Assembly: GCF_024218775.1 (NCBI RefSeq)
Contig: NZ_CP100404.1
Span: forward strand, 1,240,001 to 1,304,000
Length of the DNA: 64,000 nt
Origin: Haloarcula marina
GTDB lineage: Archaea > Halobacteriota > Halobacteria > Halobacteriales > Haloarculaceae
Direction: 5' to 3'
Notes under the pieces: generated by a model
Told to the model about the DNA's origin: nothing
Seen by the model: the letters and a program-made list of their open reading frames with translations, nothing else
Databases searched by the model: none
Part shown: positions 26,432 to 34,171 of the stretch, in pieces
Numbering within the stretch: position 1 is the first letter of the stretch
Layout: each line of letters opens with the position of its first letter
Made by a program: the position numbers and the translations under genes

Positions 26432-28519
26432 ATGGGGTTAACGTTCACGCCGCTCGATGAATGCCCTGGGGTCGAAGTTATCGACCCCGTCGAGCGACAG
26501 CGCTACCGACTCCTGACCCCCGACCCGGTTCAGCCGACGCCGGCGAGCACCGACACCTTCCGCTTCCCGGTGGGGTCGGCCGTCGACATCCGCACCAGCG
26601 CTATCGTCTTGCCGACGGTCGTTCCCGTGTACGTCCGCGACGCCGACGGCGGACTGGTTGCGGAGGTCAAGCAGTTCGAGTCCGCCGAGGTGCCCGCGGA
26701 CACCTACAGCATCGACCTCTGTACGCGCATCAAGACGTACCTCCGGGTCCACGCCGATTTCGAGGTCAGCGTCTCCATGGAGGAGACGCGCATCGAGTTC
26801 GCGGAGGAAGTCGACGTTCGGGTCGGCGCGCGCTCCCGGCACGAACGTCCCGCGGCGACGGTCACCACCACCGAGGACCCCCTCGACGTGATGGCCGCCG
26901 TCGAGACGTTCGGGTCGGCGCTGAAGACGACCGACCCCGAGCGGTCGTATCCGACGCTCCGCGGGCATCCGCCAGCGCTCGAACTCGGCGATTCGCTGGA
27001 CATTCCCGACACCATCGAGCGGCCCGACACCGGCATCACGCTGGAACTGCCGCCCGACCTCCCGTCCGTCTTCGTCGCCGCGCCGCTCTCGTACTACCTC
27101 GGCGCGTCGATTCGTCCCGGGCCGTCGCCACGCCTTCTCACCGACGACGGCTTCGAGTATTCGCTGGCCGGTCCCGACGGGTACGAACGCACCGTCGAAC
27201 GGACCCTCAAGCAGTTGTTCTTCCTCGACTGCGTGACCCGAACGGAGGGGTTCTACGAAATCGACCTCCACGAGCGCCGCGCGGTCGAACCCTACGTCGA
27301 CCTCGACTTCGCGGACCTGTACGACCGCCCGCTCTCCGAACAGGTCGCGGCCTACCTCGGCGTGTCGTACGACGTGGTCGCGGACCACGTTCCCGAGTGG
27401 CGACTCACCACCCACATCGAACCGCTCGCGGAGCACGCCACGCAGTTGCCGTTCGTGGTCGACGACCTCGCTATCGTCCGGACGCCGCAGGCCGCCCCGA
27501 CGACCGGTACCAGCGCGCCCGCGGGCTACGACCAGCAACTCACCCGCGCGAACGACTTCACGCGCTCGGCGAGCGCCGACGCCGACGCCGACTCTGGCAC
27601 TACCGACTACGTCGAACCGCAGTCCGACCAGACGCTGGAACAGGCGTGGATAGGCGACCGTATCCCCATCGGCGCGAGCAAACTCACCCAGGCGGCATTC
27701 GAGAACCGACTGGACCGCGAGACCACCGAGGGCGACATCGCCATCACCGTCGTCCAGAACGACGCCCGCATGGCCGAAGAGCGGGAAATCGCCGACGCGG
27801 TGTACGGCAACCGCTCGGACCTGCCGTTCGACATCACCGTCCGCGAGAACCTGACCACCGACGAACTCGAAGCCGAACTCCGCAAATCCTCGGACTTCTT
27901 CCACTACATCGGCCACACCGACCACGACGGGTTCACCTGCGAAGACGGCACGCTCGACGCCCGCGACATCGACGCCGTCGGCGTCGACACGTTCCTCCTG
28001 AACGCCTGTAACTCGTACAATCAGGGCCTTGCGCTCGTCGAACGCGGCGCAATCGGTGGCATCGTCACGCTCAACGAAGTGCTGAACGACGGCGCAGTCG
28101 CCATCGGTGAATCCGTCGCCCGCCTCCTGAACAGCGGATTCCCACTCCGCGCGGCGCTCACCATCGCCCGCGAGGAGAGCATCCTCGGCGGCCAGTACAT
28201 CGTCGTCGGCGACGGGGGAATCACGGTGACGCAACCCGCAGGTGGGTCACCAAATCTGCTCGAAATAGAAGAAGTGAGCGAAGAATATAACGTGAAAATA
28301 ACGACCTATCCGACTGACCAGAAAGGGCTTGGTAGCATCCACATGCCCTTCATCGGCAAGAACAATCTCTATTATTTGGCATCTGGGCCCATTGACGAGT
28401 TTGTCGTTTCAAAACAGGAGCTTTATAATTACCTTTGCTTAGAAGATATTCCAATAAAATTTCGTGAGGAATCTATCTGGAGTCCTGAATTTATCGAGAA
28501 GAAGTTACACAACCTCTAA
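26432..28519 (+). CDS. CHAT-domain (caspase-like) protein with an AT-rich C-terminal segment
   Basis: A 695-residue protein. The first ~370 residues form a beta-rich domain I do not recognise; an acidic linker follows (SASADADADSGTTD). Residues ~430-600 carry CHAT-protease features: FFHYIGHTDHDGF with candidate catalytic His495, and FLLNACNSYNQGLALVERGA with candidate Cys526, then EVLNDGAVAIGESVARLLNS. From about codon 603 base composition drops sharply (28261-28320 and 28381-28440 each have 24 G+C of 60; 28441-28500 has 20), while 28141-28200 has 43. The last ~90 codons look imported. A 44-residue hydrophobic protein is encoded convergently just downstream. Confidence 0.75.
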   Translation: MGLTFTPLDECPGVEVIDPVERQRYRLLTPDPVQPTPASTDTFRFPVGSAVDIRTSAIVLPTVVPVYVRDADGGLVAEVKQFESAEVPADTYSIDLCTRIKTYLRVHADFEVSVSMEETRIEFAEEVDVRVGARSRHERPAATVTTTEDPLDVMAAVETFGSALKTTDPERSYPTLRGHPPALELGDSLDIPDTIERPDTGITLELPPDLPSVFVAAPLSYYLGASIRPGPSPRLLTDDGFEYSLAGPDGYERTVERTLKQLFFLDCVTRTEGFYEIDLHERRAVEPYVDLDFADLYDRPLSEQVAAYLGVSYDVVADHVPEWRLTTHIEPLAEHATQLPFVVDDLAIVRTPQAAPTTGTSAPAGYDQQLTRANDFTRSASADADADSGTTDYVEPQSDQTLEQAWIGDRIPIGASKLTQAAFENRLDRETTEGDIAITVVQNDARMAEEREIADAVYGNRSDLPFDITVRENLTTDELEAELRKSSDFFHYIGHTDHDGFTCEDGTLDARDIDAVGVDTFLLNACNSYNQGLALVERGAIGGIVTLNEVLNDGAVAIGESVARLLNSGFPLRAALTIAREESILGGQYIVVGDGGITVTQPAGGSPNLLEIEEVSEEYNVKITTYPTDQKGLGSIHMPFIGKNNLYYLASGPIDEFVVSKQELYNYLCLEDIPIKFREESIWSPEFIEKKLHNL

Positions 28520-28573
28520 GAAGCAGATCGTACGAAATACTCTACCGAACCTTCTGCGAGTAAATTGGTCGTT

Positions 28574-28708
28574 TCAGGGGCCTGCAATAGTCGCACCGTT
28601 ACCTGCCGCCGCGCTCCCGGCCTGCGTCAGCAGGAGGAGAATCGTGAACAGTGCGCCGGTCATCTTGGGGTGCTCTGCGAGGTACGCCTTCATGCTTGAG
28701 TCGGACAT
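28574..28708 (-). CDS. 44-residue hydrophobic (signal-peptide-like) small protein
   Basis: An ATG at 28708 opens a 44-codon frame: MSDSSMKAYLAEHPKMTGAL, then a hydrophobic stretch of about 12 residues (LFTILLLLTQAG), ending AAAGNGATIAGP and TGA. The plan is an amphipathic start, the HPKM turn, one membrane or signal segment with an AAAG-like cleavage site, and a tiny polar tail. A strong TATA box (28732-28738) sits 24-30 bases upstream, supporting a real leaderless gene. It converges on the CHAT gene with a 54-base gap. The role is unknown: a membrane peptide, a toxin-like peptide or a substrate of the CHAT protein are all possible. Confidence 0.7.
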   Translation of the reverse strand: MSDSSMKAYLAEHPKMTGALFTILLLLTQAGSAAAGNGATIAGP

Positions 28709-28731
28709 GGTACATCCAAAATATCAGGGGG

Positions 28732-28738
28732 ATTTATA
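28732..28738 (-). promoter_or_regulatory. TATA box of the 44-residue protein gene
   Basis: On the minus strand the box reads tataaat, 24-30 bases before the ATG at 28708, within an otherwise AT-rich stretch. Confidence 0.6.
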
Positions 28739-28805
28739 TTAAATATTTTTGAAGTGTTCCGACATATATAAAATGAGATTAAGTAAAAACCAACTCTACA
28801 CTGCG

Positions 28806-28852
28806 AGGAAATGTTTTCCTGCTCGGCCGCAGATGCGAAGGCCGAGCGAAAA
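28806..28852. repeat. Long stem-loop (about 13 base pairs)
   Basis: TTTTC (28814-28818) plus GCTCGGCC (28821-28828) pairs exactly with GGCCGAGC (28840-28847) plus GAAAA (28848-28852). There is a 2-base bulge (28819-28820) and an 11-base loop. A competing hairpin, AGGAAA-TGT-TTTCCT (28806-28820), overlaps its left arm, so the two could be alternative structures. Confidence 0.55.
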
Positions 28853-29035
28853 GCGAGATGAGGGTGGTCGAACTCGGCACGTACCGCGGCTACACCGTCG
28901 TCGCTATTCGTTTGGCATAGCTTACTGTGTGTTGGTTGGTGACTATCGTCATTATCAGTATCGTTTTGTGACCGGCCACCGAATAAGGGACTAGAGTTCA
29001 GACAGATGGCACACGACGCATATGGGAACCGTCGC

Positions 29036-29075
29036 GTCTCGCGGTTTCGGCGAATCGATGGTCGCCGAGCGAGAC
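29036..29075. repeat. Stem-loop with 7 + 6 base pairs
   Basis: GTCTCGC (29036-29042) pairs with GCGAGAC (29069-29075). Inside it CGGCGA (29048-29053) pairs with TCGCCG (29062-29067) around an 8-base loop. Five unpaired bases on one side and one on the other separate the two helices. Confidence 0.5.
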
Positions 29076-29142
29076 AGCCCGCCATCATGACAATGAAATT
29101 ATGACTATGATTGGCGCTCCTGTTCAGACGGTGTCAGCACTG

Positions 29143-29147
29143 GGAGG
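29143..29147 (+). promoter_or_regulatory. Shine-Dalgarno sequence of the REC-PAS gene
   Basis: GGAGG lies 7-11 bases before the ATG at 29154. This is notable because most neighbouring genes look leaderless, and it supports that start. Confidence 0.6.
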
Positions 29148-29153
29148 ACACAG

Positions 29154-30098
29154 ATGACGGCCGACGGCGGCCACTCGCAGGGAACCGAGACGATAGCGCT
29201 CTCGCGGGACATCCTCCGCGGGAGCGGTCGCGCGTCGCAACAGCGCGTACCGTTCATCCGGACGCAGTCCTCCGAGTCGGCGGAGGAGGTCCTGACCGAG
29301 GTTCCGATTCCGCTGGCGAAGGTGCGGTCAGACCAGCAGATACGGGTCCTGCACGTCGACGACAACCCGCAAATCGGGGAACTGATTCAGACGTTCCTCG
29401 AACGCATCAACGACGACCTGTCGGTGGTGACGGAGACGAGCGCCGTCGCGGCGATGGACCACCTGCGCGACGGGGGCGTCGACTGCATCGTCAGCGACTA
29501 CCAGATGCCCAACACCAACGGGCTGGAGTTCCTGGAAATCGTCCGCGAGCAGTACCCGGACGTGCCGTTTATCCTCTTTACCGGCGAAGGGAGCGAGGCG
29601 ATAGCCAGCGAGGCGATTCAGGCGGGCGTGACCGACTACATGCAGAAGGAGACGGGGACCGAGCAGTACGAAGTCCTCGCCAACAGAGTCGAGAACGCCG
29701 TCGAGCAGTACCGGACCGAACAGCAGTTCTGGAACGCGCTGTCGTGGTACCAGCGCCTCGTCGAACAGGAGATTGCGGGCGTCTGCATCATCCAAGAGCG
29801 GGCGTTCGTCTACGTGAACCGCAAACTCGCGGAGACCTTCGGGTACACGCAGAGCGAACTCATCGGCGAGTCGCCCGCTCGCATCACCGCCGAGGGAGAA
29901 GCCGAGCGCTTCTTCGAGTACGTCCAGTCCGACGACCACGGGTCGCTGGACTCGTTCGAATCGACGTTCACCGGCGTGCGCGCCGACGGCGAAGACGTGC
30001 CCGTCGAACTCTCCGGCGGCGCTATCGACTACGACGGGTCACCGGCGTGGATCGGTGTCCTCCGAACCGCCGAGGACGAAACCGAAGCGGGCGAGTAG
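29154..30098 (+). CDS. Response-regulator receiver plus PAS sensor protein (no kinase domain)
   Basis: A 314-residue cytoplasmic signalling protein. The REC domain (about residues 60-180) opens VRVLHVDD-like as IRVLHVDDNPQIGELIQTFL, with the phosphoacceptor Asp in CIVSDYQMPNTNG and the conserved Thr/Lys region in ILFTGEGSEA and DYMQKE. A PAS domain follows (LVEQEIAGVCIIQERAFVYV; FGYTQSELIGESP). It ends without HisKA/HATPase, so it must receive phosphate from a separate kinase or act through protein contacts. No partner kinase is adjacent. Confidence 0.85.
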   Translation: MTADGGHSQGTETIALSRDILRGSGRASQQRVPFIRTQSSESAEEVLTEVPIPLAKVRSDQQIRVLHVDDNPQIGELIQTFLERINDDLSVVTETSAVAAMDHLRDGGVDCIVSDYQMPNTNGLEFLEIVREQYPDVPFILFTGEGSEAIASEAIQAGVTDYMQKETGTEQYEVLANRVENAVEQYRTEQQFWNALSWYQRLVEQEIAGVCIIQERAFVYVNRKLAETFGYTQSELIGESPARITAEGEAERFFEYVQSDDHGSLDSFESTFTGVRADGEDVPVELSGGAIDYDGSPAWIGVLRTAEDETEAGE

Positions 30099-30168
30099 GC
30101 CGCCGCGCCGGTCAGTGTACGGACACGCAAACACAATCCCTTTGCACGGTCCACCCGAAGAACGAGCA

Positions 30169-31110
30169 ATGTCGGAGTGCGACGTCTGCGGGAAGCAGGA
30201 GAACATGCCCTACCAGTGCGGGCACTGCGGGGGGACTTACTGCGGCGAACACCGATTGCCCGAGGCCCACGACTGCCCAGGTCTCGACAACTGGAACGAC
30301 CCGAAGGGAGTCTTCGACAGCGGCTTCGACGACAGCGTGAACGGCCGACAGTCCGCCGAGTCGCGGAGCGTCACCGACCGACTCGGCCTCAACACCGGGA
30401 CGGGCGGACCACTGGCGTACTTCCGCGGGAACATGACCTACCTCTTCCTCGCGGTGATGGCCGTCGTCTTCGTCCTCGAACACGTCGTCATCCTCGCGAC
30501 GGGGAGCAGAGCGCTGTTTCAGGCGCTGTTCGTCCTCAGTCCGGACAATCCGCTGTACGTCTGGACGTGGGTGACCTCCGTCTTCTCACACCAGCCGTTT
30601 ACCTTCTACCACATCCTCGGCAACGGCATCATCATCTACTTCTTCGGCCGCCTCGTCGAGCAACAGCTAGGGTCGAAGCGGTACACAGTCTTCTTCCTCG
30701 CCTCGGGAATGCTCGCTGGCCTCGGCCAAATAGGGCTGCAGGCCGTCCAGAGTACGGGTTCCTACGGCGTCCTCGGCGCGAGCGGCGCGGCGCTCGCCAT
30801 CCTCGCGTTCCTGACGGTGTTGAACCCCGGTCTGCGCGTCTACCTGTACTTCCTCATCCCGGTTCCCATCTGGGCTATCACCGGATTCTACCTCCTGCTC
30901 AGCGTGTTCGGGTCGCTCTCGCCCGGCGCGACGGGGCTTCTCGGCGGGAACATCGCCCACGCCGCCCACCTCATCGGGTTGGCAATCGGCCTGTGGTACG
31001 GTAACCGGTTCAAGAACCAGATGCGCATCCCCAGTCAGTTACAGTTCGGCGGCGGCGGTCCCGGGGGTCCGGGCGGTCCCGGTGGGCCGGGCGGACGCGG
31101 TCCCTTCTGA
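30169..31110 (+). CDS. Rhomboid intramembrane serine protease with AN1 zinc finger (RhoII-like)
   Basis: A 313-residue membrane protease. The N-terminus is a complete AN1-type zinc finger: Cys4, 7, 17, 20 and 25, His28, His34, Cys36. Six membrane helices follow, with the oxyanion pair His148/Asn152 (FYHILGNG), catalytic Ser205 in GASGA and His267 in AHAAHLIGLAIG. The C-terminus is a glycine/proline repeat. I recall the same AN1-rhomboid fusion in Haloferax (RhoII), linked to glycoprotein maturation. The gene is followed two bases later by endonuclease V. Confidence 0.92.
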   Translation: MSECDVCGKQENMPYQCGHCGGTYCGEHRLPEAHDCPGLDNWNDPKGVFDSGFDDSVNGRQSAESRSVTDRLGLNTGTGGPLAYFRGNMTYLFLAVMAVVFVLEHVVILATGSRALFQALFVLSPDNPLYVWTWVTSVFSHQPFTFYHILGNGIIIYFFGRLVEQQLGSKRYTVFFLASGMLAGLGQIGLQAVQSTGSYGVLGASGAALAILAFLTVLNPGLRVYLYFLIPVPIWAITGFYLLLSVFGSLSPGATGLLGGNIAHAAHLIGLAIGLWYGNRFKNQMRIPSQLQFGGGGPGGPGGPGGPGGRGPF

Positions 31111-31112
31111 CG

Positions 31113-31922
31113 ATGGATATCGTTCGTCCCGAGTTCGTTCCCGACCCGTCGCTGTCGACGGCGGAGATGGAGTCGCTCCAGCGTAACATCGCCGCCGAAG
31201 CGGTTTTCGAGGACGACTTCGCGTTCGACCCGGCAAGCGTCAGGCTCGACGGTCCGGCCGGACAGCAGACGCTCGACGAGAGCGGCGGTGAAACAGGCGA
31301 CGAACCTGTCCGACCGCTCGTCGCGGGCGTCGACCAAGCGTTCGTCGGGGACCGGACCGTCTCGGCCATCGTCGTCCTGCGCGGGCGCGAGGTGGTTGAA
31401 CGGACCTACGCCGTCGAACGGACCGAGATTCCGTATATCCCGGGTCTCCTCTCGTTCCGGGAGGGCGGGGCCATCCTCTCGGCGTTCGAGCAGTTGGCCC
31501 ACGACCCCGACGTGGTGTTCGTCGACGGGAGCGGTCGCATCCACTACCGGGAGGCCGGACTGGCGACGCATATCGGGGTGACGCTGGACGTGCCCACCGT
31601 CGGCGTCGCGAAGAACCTCCTCTGTGGTAGGCCGCGCGAGTCTATCGACGGGAAGCTTCCGGCGGGAACGCGCGTCCCCATCGAGGCCGACGAGGAGTAC
31701 GAGACGACCGAAGCGGGAACTGTCGTCGGCTACGCCGTCCAGACTCGCCAGTACGACTCGCCGAACCGCCACGTCAACCCGCTCATCGTCAGCCCCGGCC
31801 ACCGCGTCAGCGCCGAGACGGCCGCCGACCTCGTGTTGGCGACGGCGGGCGGCTACAAACTCCCGGAACCGACGCGACTCGCAGACGCGTACGCGGACGA
31901 CGTGAAGTCCGACGTGGCCTGA
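31113..31922 (+). CDS. nfi: Endonuclease V
   Basis: A 269-residue repair nuclease that nicks DNA beside deoxyinosine. The metal-binding and catalytic positions are present: Asp74 in LVAGVDQAF, the IPYIPGLLSFREG motif with Glu117, and Asp138 in VVFVDGSGRIHYREAGLATH with His153. The N-terminus is longer than in bacterial Nfi and contains an acidic insert. The start is 2 bases after the rhomboid stop, so it is probably in the same transcript. Confidence 0.92.
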   Translation: MDIVRPEFVPDPSLSTAEMESLQRNIAAEAVFEDDFAFDPASVRLDGPAGQQTLDESGGETGDEPVRPLVAGVDQAFVGDRTVSAIVVLRGREVVERTYAVERTEIPYIPGLLSFREGGAILSAFEQLAHDPDVVFVDGSGRIHYREAGLATHIGVTLDVPTVGVAKNLLCGRPRESIDGKLPAGTRVPIEADEEYETTEAGTVVGYAVQTRQYDSPNRHVNPLIVSPGHRVSAETAADLVLATAGGYKLPEPTRLADAYADDVKSDVA

Positions 31923-31984
31923 GCGGGGACTGACCCGCGACTGGACCGGGGGTGCTTAATTGTCCGGCGTGTGTCACCCCATCC

Positions 31985-32803
31985 ATGGCTAAGACGGTGT
32001 TGATTACGGAAGCGGACTCGGCCGTCGGTCGGGCGACCGCCGAGGCGTTTCTGGACGACGACTGGACGGTGTGGGCGACCGCCCCTGACGAAGACGATAT
32101 CGCGGACCTCGCCGACGCCGGGTGTCGGACCGCCGAACTGGACGTGACGAACGCCCGCGAGTGCGAACGCGTCGTCGAGGACGTGGTCGACGAGGCGGGG
32201 CGAATCGACTGCCTGGTGAACCGCGCCGGTGCGAGTCAGTTCGGGGCCGTCGAAGACATCTCGACCGCCGACCTCGAAGCGCAACTCGACGCGAACGTCC
32301 TCGGGCCGCACCGTCTCGTCCGCGAGGCGTTGCCCCACATGCGCGCCCGCGAAAACGGGACCATCGTCAACGTCTCAGGCGTGGTCGGCCAACTCGCGCT
32401 CCCGGGACAGGGGGCCGACGCCGCCTCGAAGTTCGCGCTCGAAGGCCTGAGCGACGCCCTACGGATGGAGGCCGCGGCCCACGACGTGGACGTGGTCGTC
32501 GTCGAACCGGGGCCAGTGGAGACGTACGACGAGGAGGAAGACGACGAGCGTGACACCGAGCGAACCGGCGCGTACGAGTGGCTCTATCGGACGCGCGAAG
32601 ACGCGCGACTCGCGGGCGTCAGAGACGCGATATCGGTGACGCCGGGCGCGGTGGCACTGACGATTCGCGACGCCGCCAGCGCCAGCGACCCCGAACCGCG
32701 GTATCCGGTCGGCGAGGGCGCGAACCTTCTCCTTCTCGCACGGCACGTCCCCGCTCGCTGGCGAGACGCCGCGTTCTCGCTCGTCCGCCGACTGACCAAC
32801 TAG
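31985..32803 (+). CDS. Short-chain dehydrogenase fold, probable pseudoenzyme
   Basis: A 272-residue Rossmann protein of the SDR family with several key residues changed. The TGxxxGxG cofactor motif reads T8-EADSAV-G15 (both inner glycines lost), NNAG reads N79-R-A-G82, and the catalytic YxxxK reads Asp145-AASK149. The DNA codon is GAC where TAC is expected. Ser131 (VNVSGVVG) and the PGPVET loop are kept. The reading frame is intact and ends one base-pair overlap short of the convergent ArsA gene. It may bind a ligand or protein rather than reduce a carbonyl. Confidence 0.85.
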   Translation: MAKTVLITEADSAVGRATAEAFLDDDWTVWATAPDEDDIADLADAGCRTAELDVTNARECERVVEDVVDEAGRIDCLVNRAGASQFGAVEDISTADLEAQLDANVLGPHRLVREALPHMRARENGTIVNVSGVVGQLALPGQGADAASKFALEGLSDALRMEAAAHDVDVVVVEPGPVETYDEEEDDERDTERTGAYEWLYRTREDARLAGVRDAISVTPGAVALTIRDAASASDPEPRYPVGEGANLLLLARHVPARWRDAAFSLVRRLTN

Positions 32804-33870
32804 TCGAGACAGGCGGCGACGACGGCCAGCAGTCGTTCGCCGTGGACCTCCTCGGCGAACAGGGGCACCCGCCGGACCTCGTGACCGCGGAACAGGTCCT
32901 GTGCGCGGGCCAGTGCGCCCTGCTGGACTTCCCACCGGCGAGCGCAGAACTCGCAGTCGTCGTGGTTCGGTCCGGCGATGTCCACGTCGTAGCCCAGCAC
33001 CTCGCTCGGGTCTTGCATCACGCGATTGACGACGATAGTGCCGACGGGGATGCCGAACTCCCGAAGTTGGCCTAGCAACCGCTCGGACTCGACGACGGAG
33101 AGTTCTTCAGGGACCATCACGATGCGGAAGTCCGTCTTCGAGGGGTCCCGGAGAATCCCGCGCAGGTGTTCGATGCGCTCGCTCAGTTCCCGCAGGTCTT
33201 CGATACCCGCTTCGGGGTCCACGTCCTCGTCGTCGCCGCCGAACATCCCCGTGAGGTTGCCCATCATCCCCGAGAACCGCTCGCGGAGTTGGAGAATCTT
33301 CCCGACCATCGAGTCCATCGTCTCCGGGAGTTCGAGCAAGCGGAGGGTGTGGCCCGTCGGCGCGGTGTCGACCACGACGCGGTCGAACCGCGGGTCGTCC
33401 ACGTAGTCCAGCAGGAGGCGCATCGCCGCCGCCTCGTCCGCGCCGGGCATCGACCCGCCGAGGAGGCCGTCGTCGCCGCCGACGGGACCCGTCCCGTCGC
33501 CCTCGCCGAGTGGCCCGCCCTCACCGCCGAGCATCCCGCCGAGGCCACCCAGCGCGTCTTCCTCCATGCCGAGCGGTCCCTCCCCGACGGCTTCTTCGGG
33601 GTCGATTTCGGCGGCGTACAGCGGCGTATCTTCGCGGATGCGTGTCGGGGTCGCCGGAATCTCGGTTTCGAGTGTGTCCGACAGCGAGTGTGCCGGGTCC
33701 GTCGAGACGACGAGCGTCGCCGTTCCGTCGCGCGCGGAGGCCAGCGCCGTCGCCGCCGCACACGTCGTCTTGCCGACGCCGCCTTTCCCGCCGTAGAGGA
33801 CGTAGTCGGGGGCGTCGACGCCGGTCGGTGCGTCGATGTCGTCGACCGCTTGCACGTCGATGTCGCTCAT
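32800..33870 (-). CDS. ArsA/Get3-family ATPase
   Basis: A 356-residue cytoplasmic ATPase of the deviant Walker type: the P-loop GGKGGVGKTT at residues 27-36, STDPAHSLSD, VVVDTAPTGHTLRLLELP, and VNRVM for adenine contact. The CxxC pair Cys306/Cys309 (DDCEFCARRW) matches the zinc-binding pair of Get3, the tail-anchored-protein targeting factor. A glycine-rich insert lies near residues 107-140. No arsenite pump is nearby, so a targeting or chaperone role is more likely than arsenite export. Confidence 0.88.
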   Translation of the reverse strand: MSDIDVQAVDDIDAPTGVDAPDYVLYGGKGGVGKTTCAAATALASARDGTATLVVSTDPAHSLSDTLETEIPATPTRIREDTPLYAAEIDPEEAVGEGPLGMEEDALGGLGGMLGGEGGPLGEGDGTGPVGGDDGLLGGSMPGADEAAAMRLLLDYVDDPRFDRVVVDTAPTGHTLRLLELPETMDSMVGKILQLRERFSGMMGNLTGMFGGDDEDVDPEAGIEDLRELSERIEHLRGILRDPSKTDFRIVMVPEELSVVESERLLGQLREFGIPVGTIVVNRVMQDPSEVLGYDVDIAGPNHDDCEFCARRWEVQQGALARAQDLFRGHEVRRVPLFAEEVHGERLLAVVAACLD

Positions 33871-33920
33871 ACCTGTGCCTGTGGGTCACGACTTGTGTAC
33901 TTCTCGAAAAGGGAGCGGCG

Positions 33921-34082
33921 TTACTGTCGCGAGGACCGCGCTTCTCGAACCTCCGCCCCGTCACGGAGTTTGTCTTCGCAGTTCGGGCAGACCCGCGGGC
34001 CGTGCGCCTCGGCAGACTCTGGTGTGAAAACCCGCACGTACTGCTCCGTTACGAACTCTCCACAGTTTTGACACTCGGGCAT
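33921..34082 (-). CDS. 53-residue zinc-ribbon protein
   Basis: A short frame starting at ATG 34082 reads MPECQNCGEFVTEQYVRVFT, continues with RVCPNCEDKLRDGAEVREAR and stops at 33921. CxxC pairs at Cys4/7 and Cys32/35 form one zinc ribbon. A TATA-like gtatatac on this strand near 34110 supports a promoter. Such tiny zinc ribbons are frequent in haloarchaea and unassigned; nucleic-acid or protein binding is likely. Confidence 0.75.
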   Translation of the reverse strand: MPECQNCGEFVTEQYVRVFTPESAEAHGPRVCPNCEDKLRDGAEVREARSSRQ

Positions 34083-34171
34083 CCTTTGAAACACTCTAAC
34101 GATTTTGTATATACTTTTTGTTGCCTACGAAATAATCCGGTTAATCACGGCGTCGAGACGCCCTGCGGGGC

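Larger units (their letters stand above)
28709..29153. other. 445-base gap: promoter, two stem-loops, no gene recognised
   Basis: This stretch holds the leftward promoter of the small protein, an AT-rich part (to about 28800) and two long inverted repeats at 28806-28852 and 29036-29075. I find no convincing protein in any frame and no tRNA-like fold. It may encode a non-coding RNA or be debris of a mobile element. Confidence 0.45.

Noticed and set aside
28749-28994. An 81-codon frame in the geneless gap
   Set aside because: It starts with TTG, has no family features, and runs through both arms of a stem-loop, so it looks like chance.
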